A DNA stretch of 64,000 nucleotides from Pseudovibrio sp. M1P-2-3 (GTDB taxonomy: Bacteria; Pseudomonadota; Alphaproteobacteria; Rhizobiales; Stappiaceae): assembly GCF_031501865.1 (NCBI RefSeq), contig NZ_JARRCW010000001.1, positions 3,183,001 through 3,247,000 on the forward strand. The letters are read 5' to 3'. The first letter of the stretch is position 1. Every line of letters starts with the position of its first letter. The position numbers and the translations under genes were made by a program. Shown in pieces: positions 51,461 to 59,199 of the stretch. Below the pieces are notes generated by a model. It did not search any database. It was not told the origin of the DNA and saw only the letters and a list, made by a program, of their open reading frames with translations.

Positions 51461-51487
51461 AGAAAAAGATGCGCCGGAACTGTTCCG
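51461..51487 (-). terminator. Hairpin after the Mor/C-type activator gene
   Basis: The CGGAAC-T-GTTCCG palindrome (51475-51487) is followed on the minus strand by CATCTTTTTCT. It lies 34 bases after the activator stop and before the endolysin start, so it separates the middle from the late transcripts. Confidence 0.65.
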
Positions 51488-51520
51488 CGAGACGGGGCGC
51501 AAAGGAAAGAGGCTGCCCTC

Positions 51521-51937
51521 TTACTTCGAGGCAGCCTTTAAGTAATCTTCCAGATCAATCTGGTCCGGGTGGACCCTGCGTGGCTTGGGAAGTCCTGTGC
51601 GGGATAAAAGAGTGCGGGCATAGCGCTCACTTACTTCCAGAGCCAGTGCCACTTCCAGAGAGGTTTTGCCCTCCTTGCGCATCTCCCGTGCGGCGGCCAC
51701 CTTGTCAATTCGCACCGCCGTTGTGGGCACGTAAAGCTTTTCGCCTGCAAACTTTTCGATGATGCATTCGGCGGTTTCCACTTCCAGCCGGGTGAGCGGA
51801 TTGCCCTTGGAATAGGCCAGCGGTACCTTGATCTCCACCCCCGGCAGCCGGTCCATTAACTCCTGCGCCACTTCCTCGCCGCAGTGTTCCAAAACTGCGC
51901 TCATATCATCGCTTAAGGATAGTCCCACACCACTCAT
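51521..51937 (-). CDS. Mor/C-type transcription activator
   Basis: A 138-aa activator with the Mor family pattern: LPGVEIKVPLAYSKGNPLT in the dimer part and a helix-turn-helix KTSLEVALALEVSERYARTLLSRTG. In Mu, Mor turns on middle and C the late genes; here a single member precedes the lysis genes, in the position of C. Late promoters should be recognised by it, but no consensus could be derived. Confidence 0.83.
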   Translation of the reverse strand: MSGVGLSLSDDMSAVLEHCGEEVAQELMDRLPGVEIKVPLAYSKGNPLTRLEVETAECIIEKFAGEKLYVPTTAVRIDKVAAAREMRKEGKTSLEVALALEVSERYARTLLSRTGLPKPRRVHPDQIDLEDYLKAASK

Positions 51938-51963
51938 GACAGCGCCTTTCGTTCATTTGTCGA

Positions 51964-51991
51964 TTGACAGAGAGCAGACATGCAATAAAAC
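51964..51991 (+). promoter_or_regulatory. Promoter of the secreted cargo gene
   Basis: TTGACA (51964-51969) and TAAAAC (51986-51991) with a 16-bp spacer precede the plus-strand gene, between it and the divergent activator gene. The -35 is a perfect consensus. Confidence 0.6.
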
Positions 51992-52029
51992 AATTTCAGA
52001 TTGTAATTTTGTTGTCTGGAGTTGTCACC

Positions 52030-52350
52030 GTGAAGCGTTTTGTTATTGCCCTTGCCGCCTTCCTGCTTAGTTCTACCGCCCATGCCCAGATGCCAAACCT
52101 TGCCCCTTGGCAGGAGAAAGCCTTGGAGAAGGTTTTTGAGTACGACCGGATTGAGAAAGCCCAGTGGAACACTGAAGATCAATTTATGCTGCACTCGTCT
52201 ACCACTGGAATTGCGTGGAATAATGCCATTGATCAAATGCTGTGCAAAGGGCTGCTGTATAGTATCGACAAACCGGAGGGACATAGTTTTGCAGTAACTG
52301 TTTGGCACACCCAAACCAATGACTTTCTGGGTATAGCCCGCTGTAAATAA
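52030..52350 (+). CDS. Secreted cargo protein, opposite to phage transcription
   Basis: A 106-aa protein from a GTG with GGAG 8 bases upstream. The N terminus is a Sec signal (MKRFVIALAAFLLSSTAHA, cleavage after AHA). The mature part of about 87 residues has two cysteines that could form a disulfide. It is on the strand opposite to all other phage genes, with its own promoter, the mark of a lysogenic-conversion gene. No family recognised; exclusion, adhesion or periplasmic roles are possibilities. Confidence 0.7.
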   Translation: MKRFVIALAAFLLSSTAHAQMPNLAPWQEKALEKVFEYDRIEKAQWNTEDQFMLHSSTTGIAWNNAIDQMLCKGLLYSIDKPEGHSFAVTVWHTQTNDFLGIARCK

Positions 52351-52352
52351 GG

Positions 52353-52760
52353 TCACTTCTTCTCCCTCTCTTCGATTTCCTTGAGAGCTTCAATGAGCGG
52401 GCTGGCCTGAGCATAGGTCAGCCACTCGGGATCATCGACGCCGCAGCGGTTTTTGACAAACACCTTAAGCGCCTGCTTGTAAGGGGCGTTCCAGTACCCC
52501 AGAGTTCCCAGAGATTTGGCCAGCGCGTAGAGCTTGCGCACATAGCCCTTTGAGGATGCGGGGCGGTAGCAGCCGCCCCTCTTGTTTGCTTGCTGCCAGC
52601 CAAGGCGCTTGAATTCGTTTACAACACGCATCCGCTGCGCATCGCTCAAGTCCTTGGCACTGGCCTTTCCTGTCACGCGCTTTAATATGGCGCGGTAATT
52701 GTCATCATCCAGTGCAAGGTCTTTCTTGGCGATATGGATTTGGGCAAGATAACGGCTCAT
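52353..52760 (-). CDS. GemA-like protein (Mu gp16, DUF1018)
   Basis: A 135-aa protein of the GemA family, with YLAQIHIAKKDLALDDDNYRAILKRVTGK at the N terminus and MRVVNEFKRLGWQQ. In Mu, gemA affects host gene expression and supercoiling. It lies before the activator in phage order and converges with the secreted cargo gene. Confidence 0.85.
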   Translation of the reverse strand: MSRYLAQIHIAKKDLALDDDNYRAILKRVTGKASAKDLSDAQRMRVVNEFKRLGWQQANKRGGCYRPASSKGYVRKLYALAKSLGTLGYWNAPYKQALKVFVKNRCGVDDPEWLTYAQASPLIEALKEIEEREKK

Positions 52761-52772
52761 GGTTTGCTCCCC

Positions 52773-53471
52773 TCAATAGTCGGGGCCATAAGACGGGTCA
52801 CACTCATCCTCATCAATGATGAGCTTGGATCCGCAGGCATAAAGGTTCATCAGCAACTTTTTGAAGCCATGACCTTTGCCGAAATAGACTGGCGTGTCTT
52901 TGTTTAACTTTCCTTTGTAGTCAAGTTCTGCGCCTGACACTTCGCCGTTACTGCGAACATCAATTCTATAGTTACAGCGGCGCTTTTCTGTGCCTTCTAT
53001 TGTATCCAGATAGATATGGAAATGATCTGGATGCCACTCCTCGACAATGAGGGTGATTTCGCCGTTTTCCCACTCTTCTTTGTGCAGTTCCGTTTCCTTA
53101 AACTCCTCCACAAGCTTGGAGAGCTTGATTTCTTCAGGGGCTCGGGCAAACAACCCCTCCATTTCTTCTTTAATTTTATCTTGCCCGATACGGTCCACAT
53201 GCTCCTGCACCAGAGGTCGCAGTATCCGCAGGATGGTCTCGTTGTAGGAAGGAAGTCCCAATTCCCCGTCCACCTGCAAGGCTTGCTCTACAGCCTTGGT
53301 GATTGCTTTCCCCGTGTCAGAGTAAGGGCGTAGGGCAGCATGGATGGCAGAGCTTACGGTCTTATCAAGCTCACTTTCAATTTTTGTCATCATGGCTTCA
53401 CTGGAAAGTTTCTCCGCCACTGTCGTTTTAATGGCGTGTTCCAGAGCGTTATGGTTTAGAAAATCAGTCAT
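52773..53471 (-). CDS. Uncharacterised 232-aa early phage protein
   Basis: The first 140 residues are helical, with ESELDKTVSSAIHAALRPYSD and EGLFARAPEEIKLSKLVEEF. The rest is strand-rich (EITLIVEEWHPDHFHIYLDT, RCNYRIDVRSNGEVS). It ends in an acidic tail. It sits among early genes between gemA and the 77-aa gene, and no relative was recognised. Confidence 0.65.
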   Translation of the reverse strand: MTDFLNHNALEHAIKTTVAEKLSSEAMMTKIESELDKTVSSAIHAALRPYSDTGKAITKAVEQALQVDGELGLPSYNETILRILRPLVQEHVDRIGQDKIKEEMEGLFARAPEEIKLSKLVEEFKETELHKEEWENGEITLIVEEWHPDHFHIYLDTIEGTEKRRCNYRIDVRSNGEVSGAELDYKGKLNKDTPVYFGKGHGFKKLLMNLYACGSKLIIDEDECDPSYGPDY

Positions 53472-53517
53472 CTTTAAATATCCTTGCGTGTAGAAAATTG
53501 CTTTTGGGCCGAGGCCT

Positions 53518-53751
53518 TCACACCTCGATCAACTCAGGCTCGACGGGGGAACGATCACCGCAGTAACCTTTGGGCTGACCGTTCACCAGATCGGTTTCAA
53601 TGGTAATAGTGGTGGGGGAGTATTGCTCTGTCTTATACTTGACAGAGGCCTTGACGATGTAGCCACGCTTGGCCCAGTGGCGCTGCAATGTGGCAGCATT
53701 TCGTTTGGCAGCCAGTAGGTCGGCTAATCCAATGTCGGTATAACTGGCCAT
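53518..53751 (-). CDS. Uncharacterised 77-aa early phage protein
   Basis: A small soluble protein with a helical first half (LADLLAAKRNAATLQRHWAKRG) and strand-rich second half. It is in the early cluster between Gam and the 232-aa gene. Function unknown. Confidence 0.55.
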   Translation of the reverse strand: MASYTDIGLADLLAAKRNAATLQRHWAKRGYIVKASVKYKTEQYSPTTITIETDLVNGQPKGYCGDRSPVEPELIEV

Positions 53752-53805
53752 TTCAGGTCTCCATGTTAGAAGAAAAGGCTGGCGGCGGGGCCGCCAGAGG
53801 TGGCT

Positions 53806-54336
53806 TTAAGAGGCTTGCTGCAGCTCGGTCTCGTTGGGCTCCACAATGAAGTCCTCTCCATCAGAACCAACGGAAATGCCCTTGATGACTGCTGCCGTTG
53901 TTCGGTCCTCCAGCATAGCTTCCTTGTTGATCTCTTCCTTAATCCGCAGGAACCTCTTTTTCAGGCCAGCAGCCTTAATCGCTTCAATGACACTTTCTTT
54001 GCCGCGCACGGTGATCTTTGCCGGACGCAAGCGCCAGCTGATTTCGCCGGTGGCAAAGCGGTGAAACTTCACCCGGTTGTTCTGGGTCAGGCGGTCTCGG
54101 TTGGCCTCACAGAAAACTTTCAAGCCATCTTGCTTGGCACGGACCTGTTCCTGCAATGGGGCAATACGCTCCCCATACTCCTGGCTCAGTGCCGCCACCT
54201 TATCGTTCAACTCCGCCTCAATGCGCATCGCCTCGCGGTTAAGGTCGCCAATTTCGCGGATAGCCTCCCGCGCCTGACTGTCATCTTGAGGAATTGGAAG
54301 GGCTTCTGTTGCTGTTTTCAAACGTGCTCTCGCCAT
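53806..54336 (-). CDS. Host-nuclease inhibitor Gam-like
   Basis: A 176-aa Mu Gam homologue. Key segments are IREIGDLNREAMRIEAELNDKVAALSQEY (coiled coil), GLKVFCEANRDRLTQNNRVKFHRFATGEISWR, and KKRFLRIKEEINKEAML. Gam binds DNA ends and blocks RecBCD-type exonucleases. The ATG at 54336 has AAAGGA upstream. Position in the early region matches Mu. Confidence 0.87.
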   Translation of the reverse strand: MARARLKTATEALPIPQDDSQAREAIREIGDLNREAMRIEAELNDKVAALSQEYGERIAPLQEQVRAKQDGLKVFCEANRDRLTQNNRVKFHRFATGEISWRLRPAKITVRGKESVIEAIKAAGLKKRFLRIKEEINKEAMLEDRTTAAVIKGISVGSDGEDFIVEPNETELQQAS

Positions 54337-54347
54337 TTGGTGTCCTT

Positions 54348-54596
54348 TCATTTGGCAAGGTTGTAGTGCAGTCCCCGAAAGCTCTTCGGGAACTGGATGA
54401 TTTTGGGGTCGTTCAAGTGCTCTTGGGCCACCTCTTGTTTGGGTAGGCCGAGCAGAATTTCCTGATCCTGCGCAACTTTCACTAAACGGCGCATATGGTA
54501 GGCAAACATTCTGGCTTCGCTGTCAGTCAGCTCTGGGCAGATTTCCTGCATCTCAATAAAGTAGTCATGCAAGACCTGAATGCTCTCACTCAGCAT
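54348..54596 (-). CDS. Small early protein, paralogue of the next gene
   Basis: An 82-aa protein starting MLSESIQVLHDYF and ending in QEHLNDPKIIQFPKSFRGLH. It is similar to the upstream gene in both its first residues and a C-terminal 'QEHL-DP---FP' motif. Helical in the middle. The ATG at 54596 is preferred. The gene ends 11 bases before Gam. Confidence 0.6.
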   Translation of the reverse strand: MLSESIQVLHDYFIEMQEICPELTDSEARMFAYHMRRLVKVAQDQEILLGLPKQEVAQEHLNDPKIIQFPKSFRGLHYNLAK

Positions 54597-54849
54597 GGTC
54601 ACTCTCCTCTTGCTCTTCTGGGCTGGCCTCCACATTCACCAAGGGGAACAGAGTAACCGTTGGATCCTCCAGATGTTCTTGGTTCAGTGGTGTAATCTGG
54701 CTGCTGACCCGCCGTTCCAACTGCTCGGCAATGTGGGTGCTGGTTTGTAATCCCCAGTCCAGATATTCCCGTTTTTCCGGCAACATCGGGCTTTTGGGAT
54801 CACCTGTAAGGAATAAGAGCCGTAACTCGCGTAGAATTTCACTCAGCAT
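54586..54849 (-). CDS. Small early protein, paralogue pair member
   Basis: An 87-aa protein starting MLSEILRELRLLFL, with the shared motif QEHLEDPTVTLFP near the end and an acidic tail. It overlaps its paralogue by 11 bases and the HTH gene by 7. The pair looks like a tandem duplication followed by divergence. Function unknown. Confidence 0.6.
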   Translation of the reverse strand: MLSEILRELRLLFLTGDPKSPMLPEKREYLDWGLQTSTHIAEQLERRVSSQITPLNQEHLEDPTVTLFPLVNVEASPEEQEESDHAE

Positions 54850-55193
54850 GAGAGCCCCTGACCGGCAGGTTCTGCCATTTTCAAAGGGCAGTTCTGGCAA
54901 GTCGCCCAATGCCTTAAAGCGTCCGGGTCACTTTGCGGGACAGAGCGGGTCGCATGCTTTGCGCACTCTTCCTTACTGAGGCCGGTTTTGAGGTGGGGGC
55001 ACAGCACCTGGTCGTAAAACCGCGCCATTGCAATGGCTTCAAACCGGTCAACCCGCCCACCATTTTCCGCCAGTTTGTCAGAGCGATAAAGGCTCACGGA
55101 AGTGCGCGACACACCCATGGCGTCAGCCACCGCCTGAATACTGCCTCGTTTAGTGATCTGCTCTTCAATAAGCCGTGGGATATCTACTTGCAT
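54843..55193 (-). CDS. HTH early phage protein with cysteine cluster
   Basis: A 116-aa protein with a lambda-repressor-like helix-turn-helix at the N terminus (SIQAVADAMGVSRTSVSLYRSDKL). The second half has cysteines in VLCPHLK, EECAKH and ATCQNC, which could bind zinc or an iron-sulfur cluster. It could regulate early transcription, but it is not a recognised c-type repressor. Confidence 0.7.
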   Translation of the reverse strand: MQVDIPRLIEEQITKRGSIQAVADAMGVSRTSVSLYRSDKLAENGGRVDRFEAIAMARFYDQVLCPHLKTGLSKEECAKHATRSVPQSDPDALRHWATCQNCPLKMAEPAGQGLSC

Positions 55194-55756
55194 AGCACTT
55201 CCTCCCCCTCCTTGTTCAGATTGAAGTCAATCATGGCCTTGCGTTTCTGGTTGTAGCTGGGGGAGATCGGTCCGGTATCCTTGATGAGCCGGTAGCGGAT
55301 CTGTGTTTTCACATCTTTGCGTGGCAGCGCTAACAGATACCCGGCTTTCCTGAGACACCAGACATAGTTACGCAAGTTTACCTCCGGGGTTTTATCCTGC
55401 TCCCGCGCCGCATGTAGAACCAGTTCTCCAATGGTGAACGTGGTAGCGATCCGCATATCCCGCCATGCCCGCTGGCGCAGAGTGTTGTTTTTGTGGGGCC
55501 GGAAATAATCCGCCCCCAGCTTGGGGTTGCCCCGTGCAATGATAAGCCCACTTTGGGCTGCCCGCTTCCCCTTGGCGTTAAGGCGGTAGCAGCCCCGCTT
55601 CCCCTTTAAGAGAAACCCACACACCCGTAAGCGCCGGATGGCCCGTGTAATTTGCAGGCGGTCAAACGGCAGCGCCTCGAGCAGCCCCTTAAGGCAGTGC
55701 TCCTCACCGTCGTTAAGGTGGTGCAGCAGGGCAGTGGAAGGTTCCAGAATGGCCAT
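55184..55756 (-). CDS. Winged-helix early phage protein
   Basis: A 190-aa protein with one or two winged-helix-like modules. The first is LLEALPFDRLQITRAIRRLRVCGFLLKGKRGCYRLN; the second is TFTIGELVLHAAREQDK...NYVWCLRKAGYLLALPR. It follows MuB directly, overlapping its stop by one base. It may bind DNA in replication or regulation; the role is unproven. Confidence 0.65.
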   Translation of the reverse strand: MAILEPSTALLHHLNDGEEHCLKGLLEALPFDRLQITRAIRRLRVCGFLLKGKRGCYRLNAKGKRAAQSGLIIARGNPKLGADYFRPHKNNTLRQRAWRDMRIATTFTIGELVLHAAREQDKTPEVNLRNYVWCLRKAGYLLALPRKDVKTQIRYRLIKDTGPISPSYNQKRKAMIDFNLNKEGEEVLCK

Positions 55757-56523
55757 CAGTAAACCTCCGGTACAAGGATTGGCTTACTCGATGCCCGGTC
55801 GTTGAGGAGCACTTGCCCCGCCATATCAGCAAGGGTCAGCCCATCGGGGCCGGGAGGGTTGCGCTTTCCAAAGCGTTCAATATTGGCAATGGCCTCCAGA
55901 ATTTCCCGGTTATAGCCACCGGATGCCTTGTGCAGGAAGGTGACCAGGTCATCGGCCACCGGCATGTCACAGCGCCCAGCCATCAAGGCCCGTACATCAT
56001 CCTTTGTGGAGCGTTCAAACTTAACCCGCTGCGATACCCTTGAAGTTACTTGCGGAAAACGAACCAGATTGTCGTTGATCTTGCCCATACCCACCAGAAT
56101 GAAAGGGATTTCGGTGCTGTCACTCAGACCGCGAATGGTCTCAATGATCTTTTCGCGCCGGGACACATAGTCGGCCTCGTCAATAACAACGCTGAAGGTG
56201 TGGTCGGTAAAAAGCGCATTGCTTTGACGCAGCGCCAGTTCACCACGCACCCGTTCGGCTTTTTGTTGCAATGAGTGCGGTGGATGTACATCCATTGCCT
56301 TGAGCAAATCACTCAAGAACCAGTTTTCAGTCCAGCCTTGCTGTGCCCGTAAGTAAACGGAACCGGTTTGTGCCACCCAATTGCGAAGGGTTGTTGTTTT
56401 GCCAAGGCCCGGCAGGCCATCCACCACCACAAGGCAGGCTTCGGCTGCACCACGCTGATTGAGCGCTGAAATAGCACCGTGGAATTTTTTAACGTTGGAG
56501 GTTTCAACGAATACGTTTTTCAT
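55756..56523 (-). CDS. MuB-like AAA ATPase, transposition target selection
   Basis: A 255-aa ATPase with Walker A VVVDGLPGLGKTTTLRN and Walker B FSVVIDEADYV. In MuB this AAA+ protein binds target DNA and activates the MuA transposase. The ATG at 56523 follows AAGGA by 6 bases and leaves a 20-bp gap after the transposase; the longer frame would overlap it. Confidence 0.85.
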   Translation of the reverse strand: MKNVFVETSNVKKFHGAISALNQRGAAEACLVVVDGLPGLGKTTTLRNWVAQTGSVYLRAQQGWTENWFLSDLLKAMDVHPPHSLQQKAERVRGELALRQSNALFTDHTFSVVIDEADYVSRREKIIETIRGLSDSTEIPFILVGMGKINDNLVRFPQVTSRVSQRVKFERSTKDDVRALMAGRCDMPVADDLVTFLHKASGGYNREILEAIANIERFGKRNPPGPDGLTLADMAGQVLLNDRASSKPILVPEVY

Positions 56524-56545
56524 CATCTTTCCTTGGATTTCAGCT

Positions 56546-57985
56546 TCAGGCAATGGCACGTAGGGTTTGTTTGAGGGCTTCCACATCAATTCCAGACATG
56601 CGGAACAGATCCAGATCCACCCGGCGTCTCAAACAGCCGCGCAAAACTTCTTTTTGTGACTCGCTCAGCTCCACAGGATGTTGCAGGGCAAACTCAGCCA
56701 GTTCGGTATCTGAGGCAAAGATGCGTTTGCGCGAGTTAGCGGCCACCTTTGGTGCGGGCTGATGCTCCTCAAGCTCCACCACGTTGTCCTCACGCTCAAC
56801 GAGATCTGTCTCAGACTGGGCAGGTTGCATTTCTGCGTCCCGCGATTCAAAACCGGGTGCAGCGGAGAACACCTCCATGGGCTGCTCGGCTGATTGTTCC
56901 AGCAGGACGCCGGGGCGCATGTCTTCACGCACCCGCTTGAGTTTGTCTTGTAACCGTTTGACCGCTGCCCCCGCCTTTTTCTCGCGGGCGGTTTCAATGA
57001 CAGGTTTGGGGAAGTACGCTTGAGCATTACCTTCAAACATGGCGGTGCAGATCAACGCGCCCGGAGTTTCCTTGTCATCCACATAATCCAACTCGCGCAC
57101 CCACACCTGAGCGGCGTCCAGCATGTCGTAGCACACCATCACTTCACGCTGGTCGTAGCGCTCCAGATCCATGGAGAAATAGCGGTTCTTCTCAACGGTC
57201 ACGAGGCCGCGAGAAACTTTACGCCGCACTGCCGGGCGGGACAGATCATCGCTGTCTTCCTGGGTGAGACGAACCGCCTCAAAGCCTTTTTCCTCAAAGT
57301 ACGCCCAGTATTCATTAGGGGACATATGGCGCTTGCGGTTGGTGGTCGGGTCAACGGTTTCCGGCAGCGCAGAGTGAGGCCGGTTGTTGTAGTACTCTAA
57401 TGCTGCCGCAAAGACCTTGAGAAACTCATCCCAGCTGATCAGCAGCTTGGAAGCTCCAAATTCTTTCAGGTCCTTTTTCATCTGCCGATGCAGCTTCATG
57501 GAGGCTTCCCGATCCAGATCGGTGCCGGTGTAGCTGGGCAAGGTCTTTGCCAGACGGGTGTAAACGGAGCCATTGAAGCGCTCGATGATGCCACGCGCCT
57601 GCGAATTGTAAGCGCGGCTGTGTTCTTTGTGGGTGCCAAGCCGAGCCAGCATGCCCACAGCTGCTTCATCCAGCAGGTTGTTTTTGTAGCCGTTGCCGTT
57701 GTCTACATAGAAAATTGCAGCCACGCCGTTTGCTGTGCTGGCATTACGCAGGGCCTCAGAAACATCATAGGCCTTTTCTTTAAGGCCGATGGAATAGCCC
57801 ACCACTTTGCGGGTGGCCACATCCAGAATGCTGGTGATCTCTGGGCGGATTGGATTTCCAGAAAAGGGATGCGCGACAAAAGCATCAAAGGTCTTACCAT
57901 CCGCTGTATAGATGTCGGTTGGTTCAAGCCCTTCGGTTGAGCGGGTTACATAAAGCAATGAGGCGCAACGCTGAATCGATTGGGG
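56546..57985 (-). pseudogene. MuA-like transposase, N-terminally truncated
   Basis: The remaining ~480 residues hold the catalytic core: first aspartate in TADGKTFDAFV, second in FYVDNGNGYKN, glutamate in GIIERFNGS, then the C-terminal domain for interaction with MuB. The N-terminal end-binding and enhancer-binding domains are missing. The frame runs on into IS630 sequence up to 58054, so its first 20-25 residues come from the IS. Catalysis may be possible but binding to the ends is not. Confidence 0.82.
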
Positions 57986-58035
57986 ATTCCCAATCAGGTT
58001 GATTTGTGATTCACTCCTTTTAGGGAGGAGATCAC

Positions 58036-58994
58036 ATGGGCCGGCCACTTTCACTTGATTTACGCCTTCGCTTTAAAAGGCTCATTTTATCCGGGATGAG
58101 CGGGCGTGAAGCAGCACGCCGCCTGCTGATCTCTCCAGCATCAGGATCTCGCTTGGCCCGTAAAGTTCGGGAGGGGCAGAGTTTAATCCCGGTCAGGACA
58201 GGGCGCCCAAAGGGAGGCGGAAAATTGGAGCCCTACCTCTCCTTCTTGCGCGAGCTGGTCAATCAAGACGGAGATATCACGTTGATGGAGTTATGTGATG
58301 CACTTTTCATGGCTGAGGGAGTGAGGGTTCACCATACTTCCGTCTCCAAGGCTTTGCGCCGTCTTGGCTACACCTATAAAAAAAATCGTTGGTGGCAACC
58401 GAGCGTGGCAAACTCCATGTACAAAATGCCAGAGATGAATGGCGCCACACCCGTCAGCCTATAATGCGTGATCTGCCTGAGAGACTGGTGTTTCTCGATG
58501 AAACCAGTGTTAAAACGAATTTAACCCGGCTGCGAGGCCGAGCCTTTAAAGGGGAACGAGCCCTTGACACAGCGCCGTTTGGACGCTGGCAGAACCAGAC
58601 CTTTATCGCCGGTTTGACCCACGAGGGACTCATTGCGCCCTGGGTTCTGGACGGGGCCATGAATGGCAAGGCATTCACCACTTATATCACGACACAACTG
58701 GCTCCATGCTTGCACCCTAAAACGGTGGTCATTCTGGATAACCTGTCCACACACAAAGTTCCAGAAGCCGCAAGGGCCCTCAGACAAAGCGGGTGTTGGT
58801 TCCTTTTTCTGCCGCCCTATTCTCCTGATCTCAATCCTATCGAAATGGCGTTTTCCAAGCTCAAAGCACACCTACGCAGAATGAAAGCCAGAACCTTTGA
58901 GACCTTGATAAAGGCTCTGGGTGACATATGCGATCTGTTCACACCCCAAGAGTGTTGGAATTACTTCAAGGCAGCTGGATATGTTTCAGTATAA
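58036..58994 (+). CDS. IS630-type transposase, two frames
   Basis: Frame A (58036-58464) has the N-terminal helix-turn-helix ([25 protein letters not shown]) and ends in an AAA AAA AAT run. Frame B continues with [19 protein letters not shown] and the DDE domain: [21 protein letters not shown] and the [11 protein letters not shown] motif. It is shifted -1 relative to A. The A8 tract at 58378-58385 provides A AAA AAT slippage, so the active product is made by programmed frameshifting. GGGAGGAG precedes the ATG. Confidence 0.85.
58378..58385 (+). other. A8 slippery tract of the IS630 transposase
   Basis: Zero-frame codons TAT AAA AAA AAT contain the heptamer A AAA AAT; a -1 slip joins the two frames at [13 protein letters not shown], matching the continuous form of related transposases. 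Confidence 0.7.
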
Positions 58995-59080
58995 AGGCTC
59001 AAGACTATAAACACCTAGAAAGTATCTTCGAAGACGTGGATGTCTGCTTTTTCAAGCTGCAGGCATCCATATTACAGCGT

Positions 59081-59122
59081 ACCACCGAAAAGTGGGCGTC
59101 GGCTTTCGGGTTGAGATCCGCG
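59081..59122. repeat. Dispersed repeat copy
   Basis: A cgaaaagtgg...ggctttcgg block like that at 2801-2838 lies 90 bp beyond the IS630-type transposase stop, showing that host-type intergenic sequence resumes there. The rest of 58995-59199 shows no gene and no IS481 or phage sequence. Confidence 0.5.
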
Positions 59123-59199
59123 CGAAAGCAAAAAACTTATATCGGCGAAGCTTTTCAATGAACTATCTCACCGATGTAATTAGAGCATACCCCTTGTAT

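Larger units (their letters stand above)
25363..57985 (-). mobile_element. Defective Mu-like prophage, Mu-type head and P2-type tail
   Basis: The prophage reads from the minus strand, so early genes are at high coordinates. Order in phage sense: transposase A (truncated), ATPase B, early regulators, Gam, GemA, Mor/C-type activator, lysis, gp27/28/29, F, G, I, T, gp35-37, sheath, tube, chaperones, tape measure, U, X, D, V, W, J, I, H, fibre genes, methyltransferase. The right end is placed at the TG dinucleotide inside the IS481 gene. The left end, repressor and ner are missing and an IS630-type element abuts the transposase remnant. Boundaries: right end approximate to a few bases, left junction approximate to about 20 bases. 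Confidence 0.88.
57985..58994 (+). mobile_element. IS630-type element, right end missing
   Basis: The element carries a two-frame transposase and replaces the phage left end. A near-palindrome (GATTGGGGATTCCCAATC, 57979-57996) and AATCAGGTTGATTTGTGATT (57994-58013) lie at the left. No matching inverted repeat was found after the transposase stop, and no TA duplication can be shown. Right-end loss or an adjacent deletion is inferred. Confidence 0.65.

Noticed and set aside
54843-55193. The HTH early protein as the phage repressor c
   Set aside because: It lies downstream of MuB in the early operon, not divergent from ner, and lacks the C-terminal domain expected of a c repressor.
58995-59161. 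Possible C-terminal remnant of a phage gene after the IS630-type element
   Set aside because: The frame has no similarity to early phage proteins and contains the dispersed host repeat, so it is intergenic sequence.
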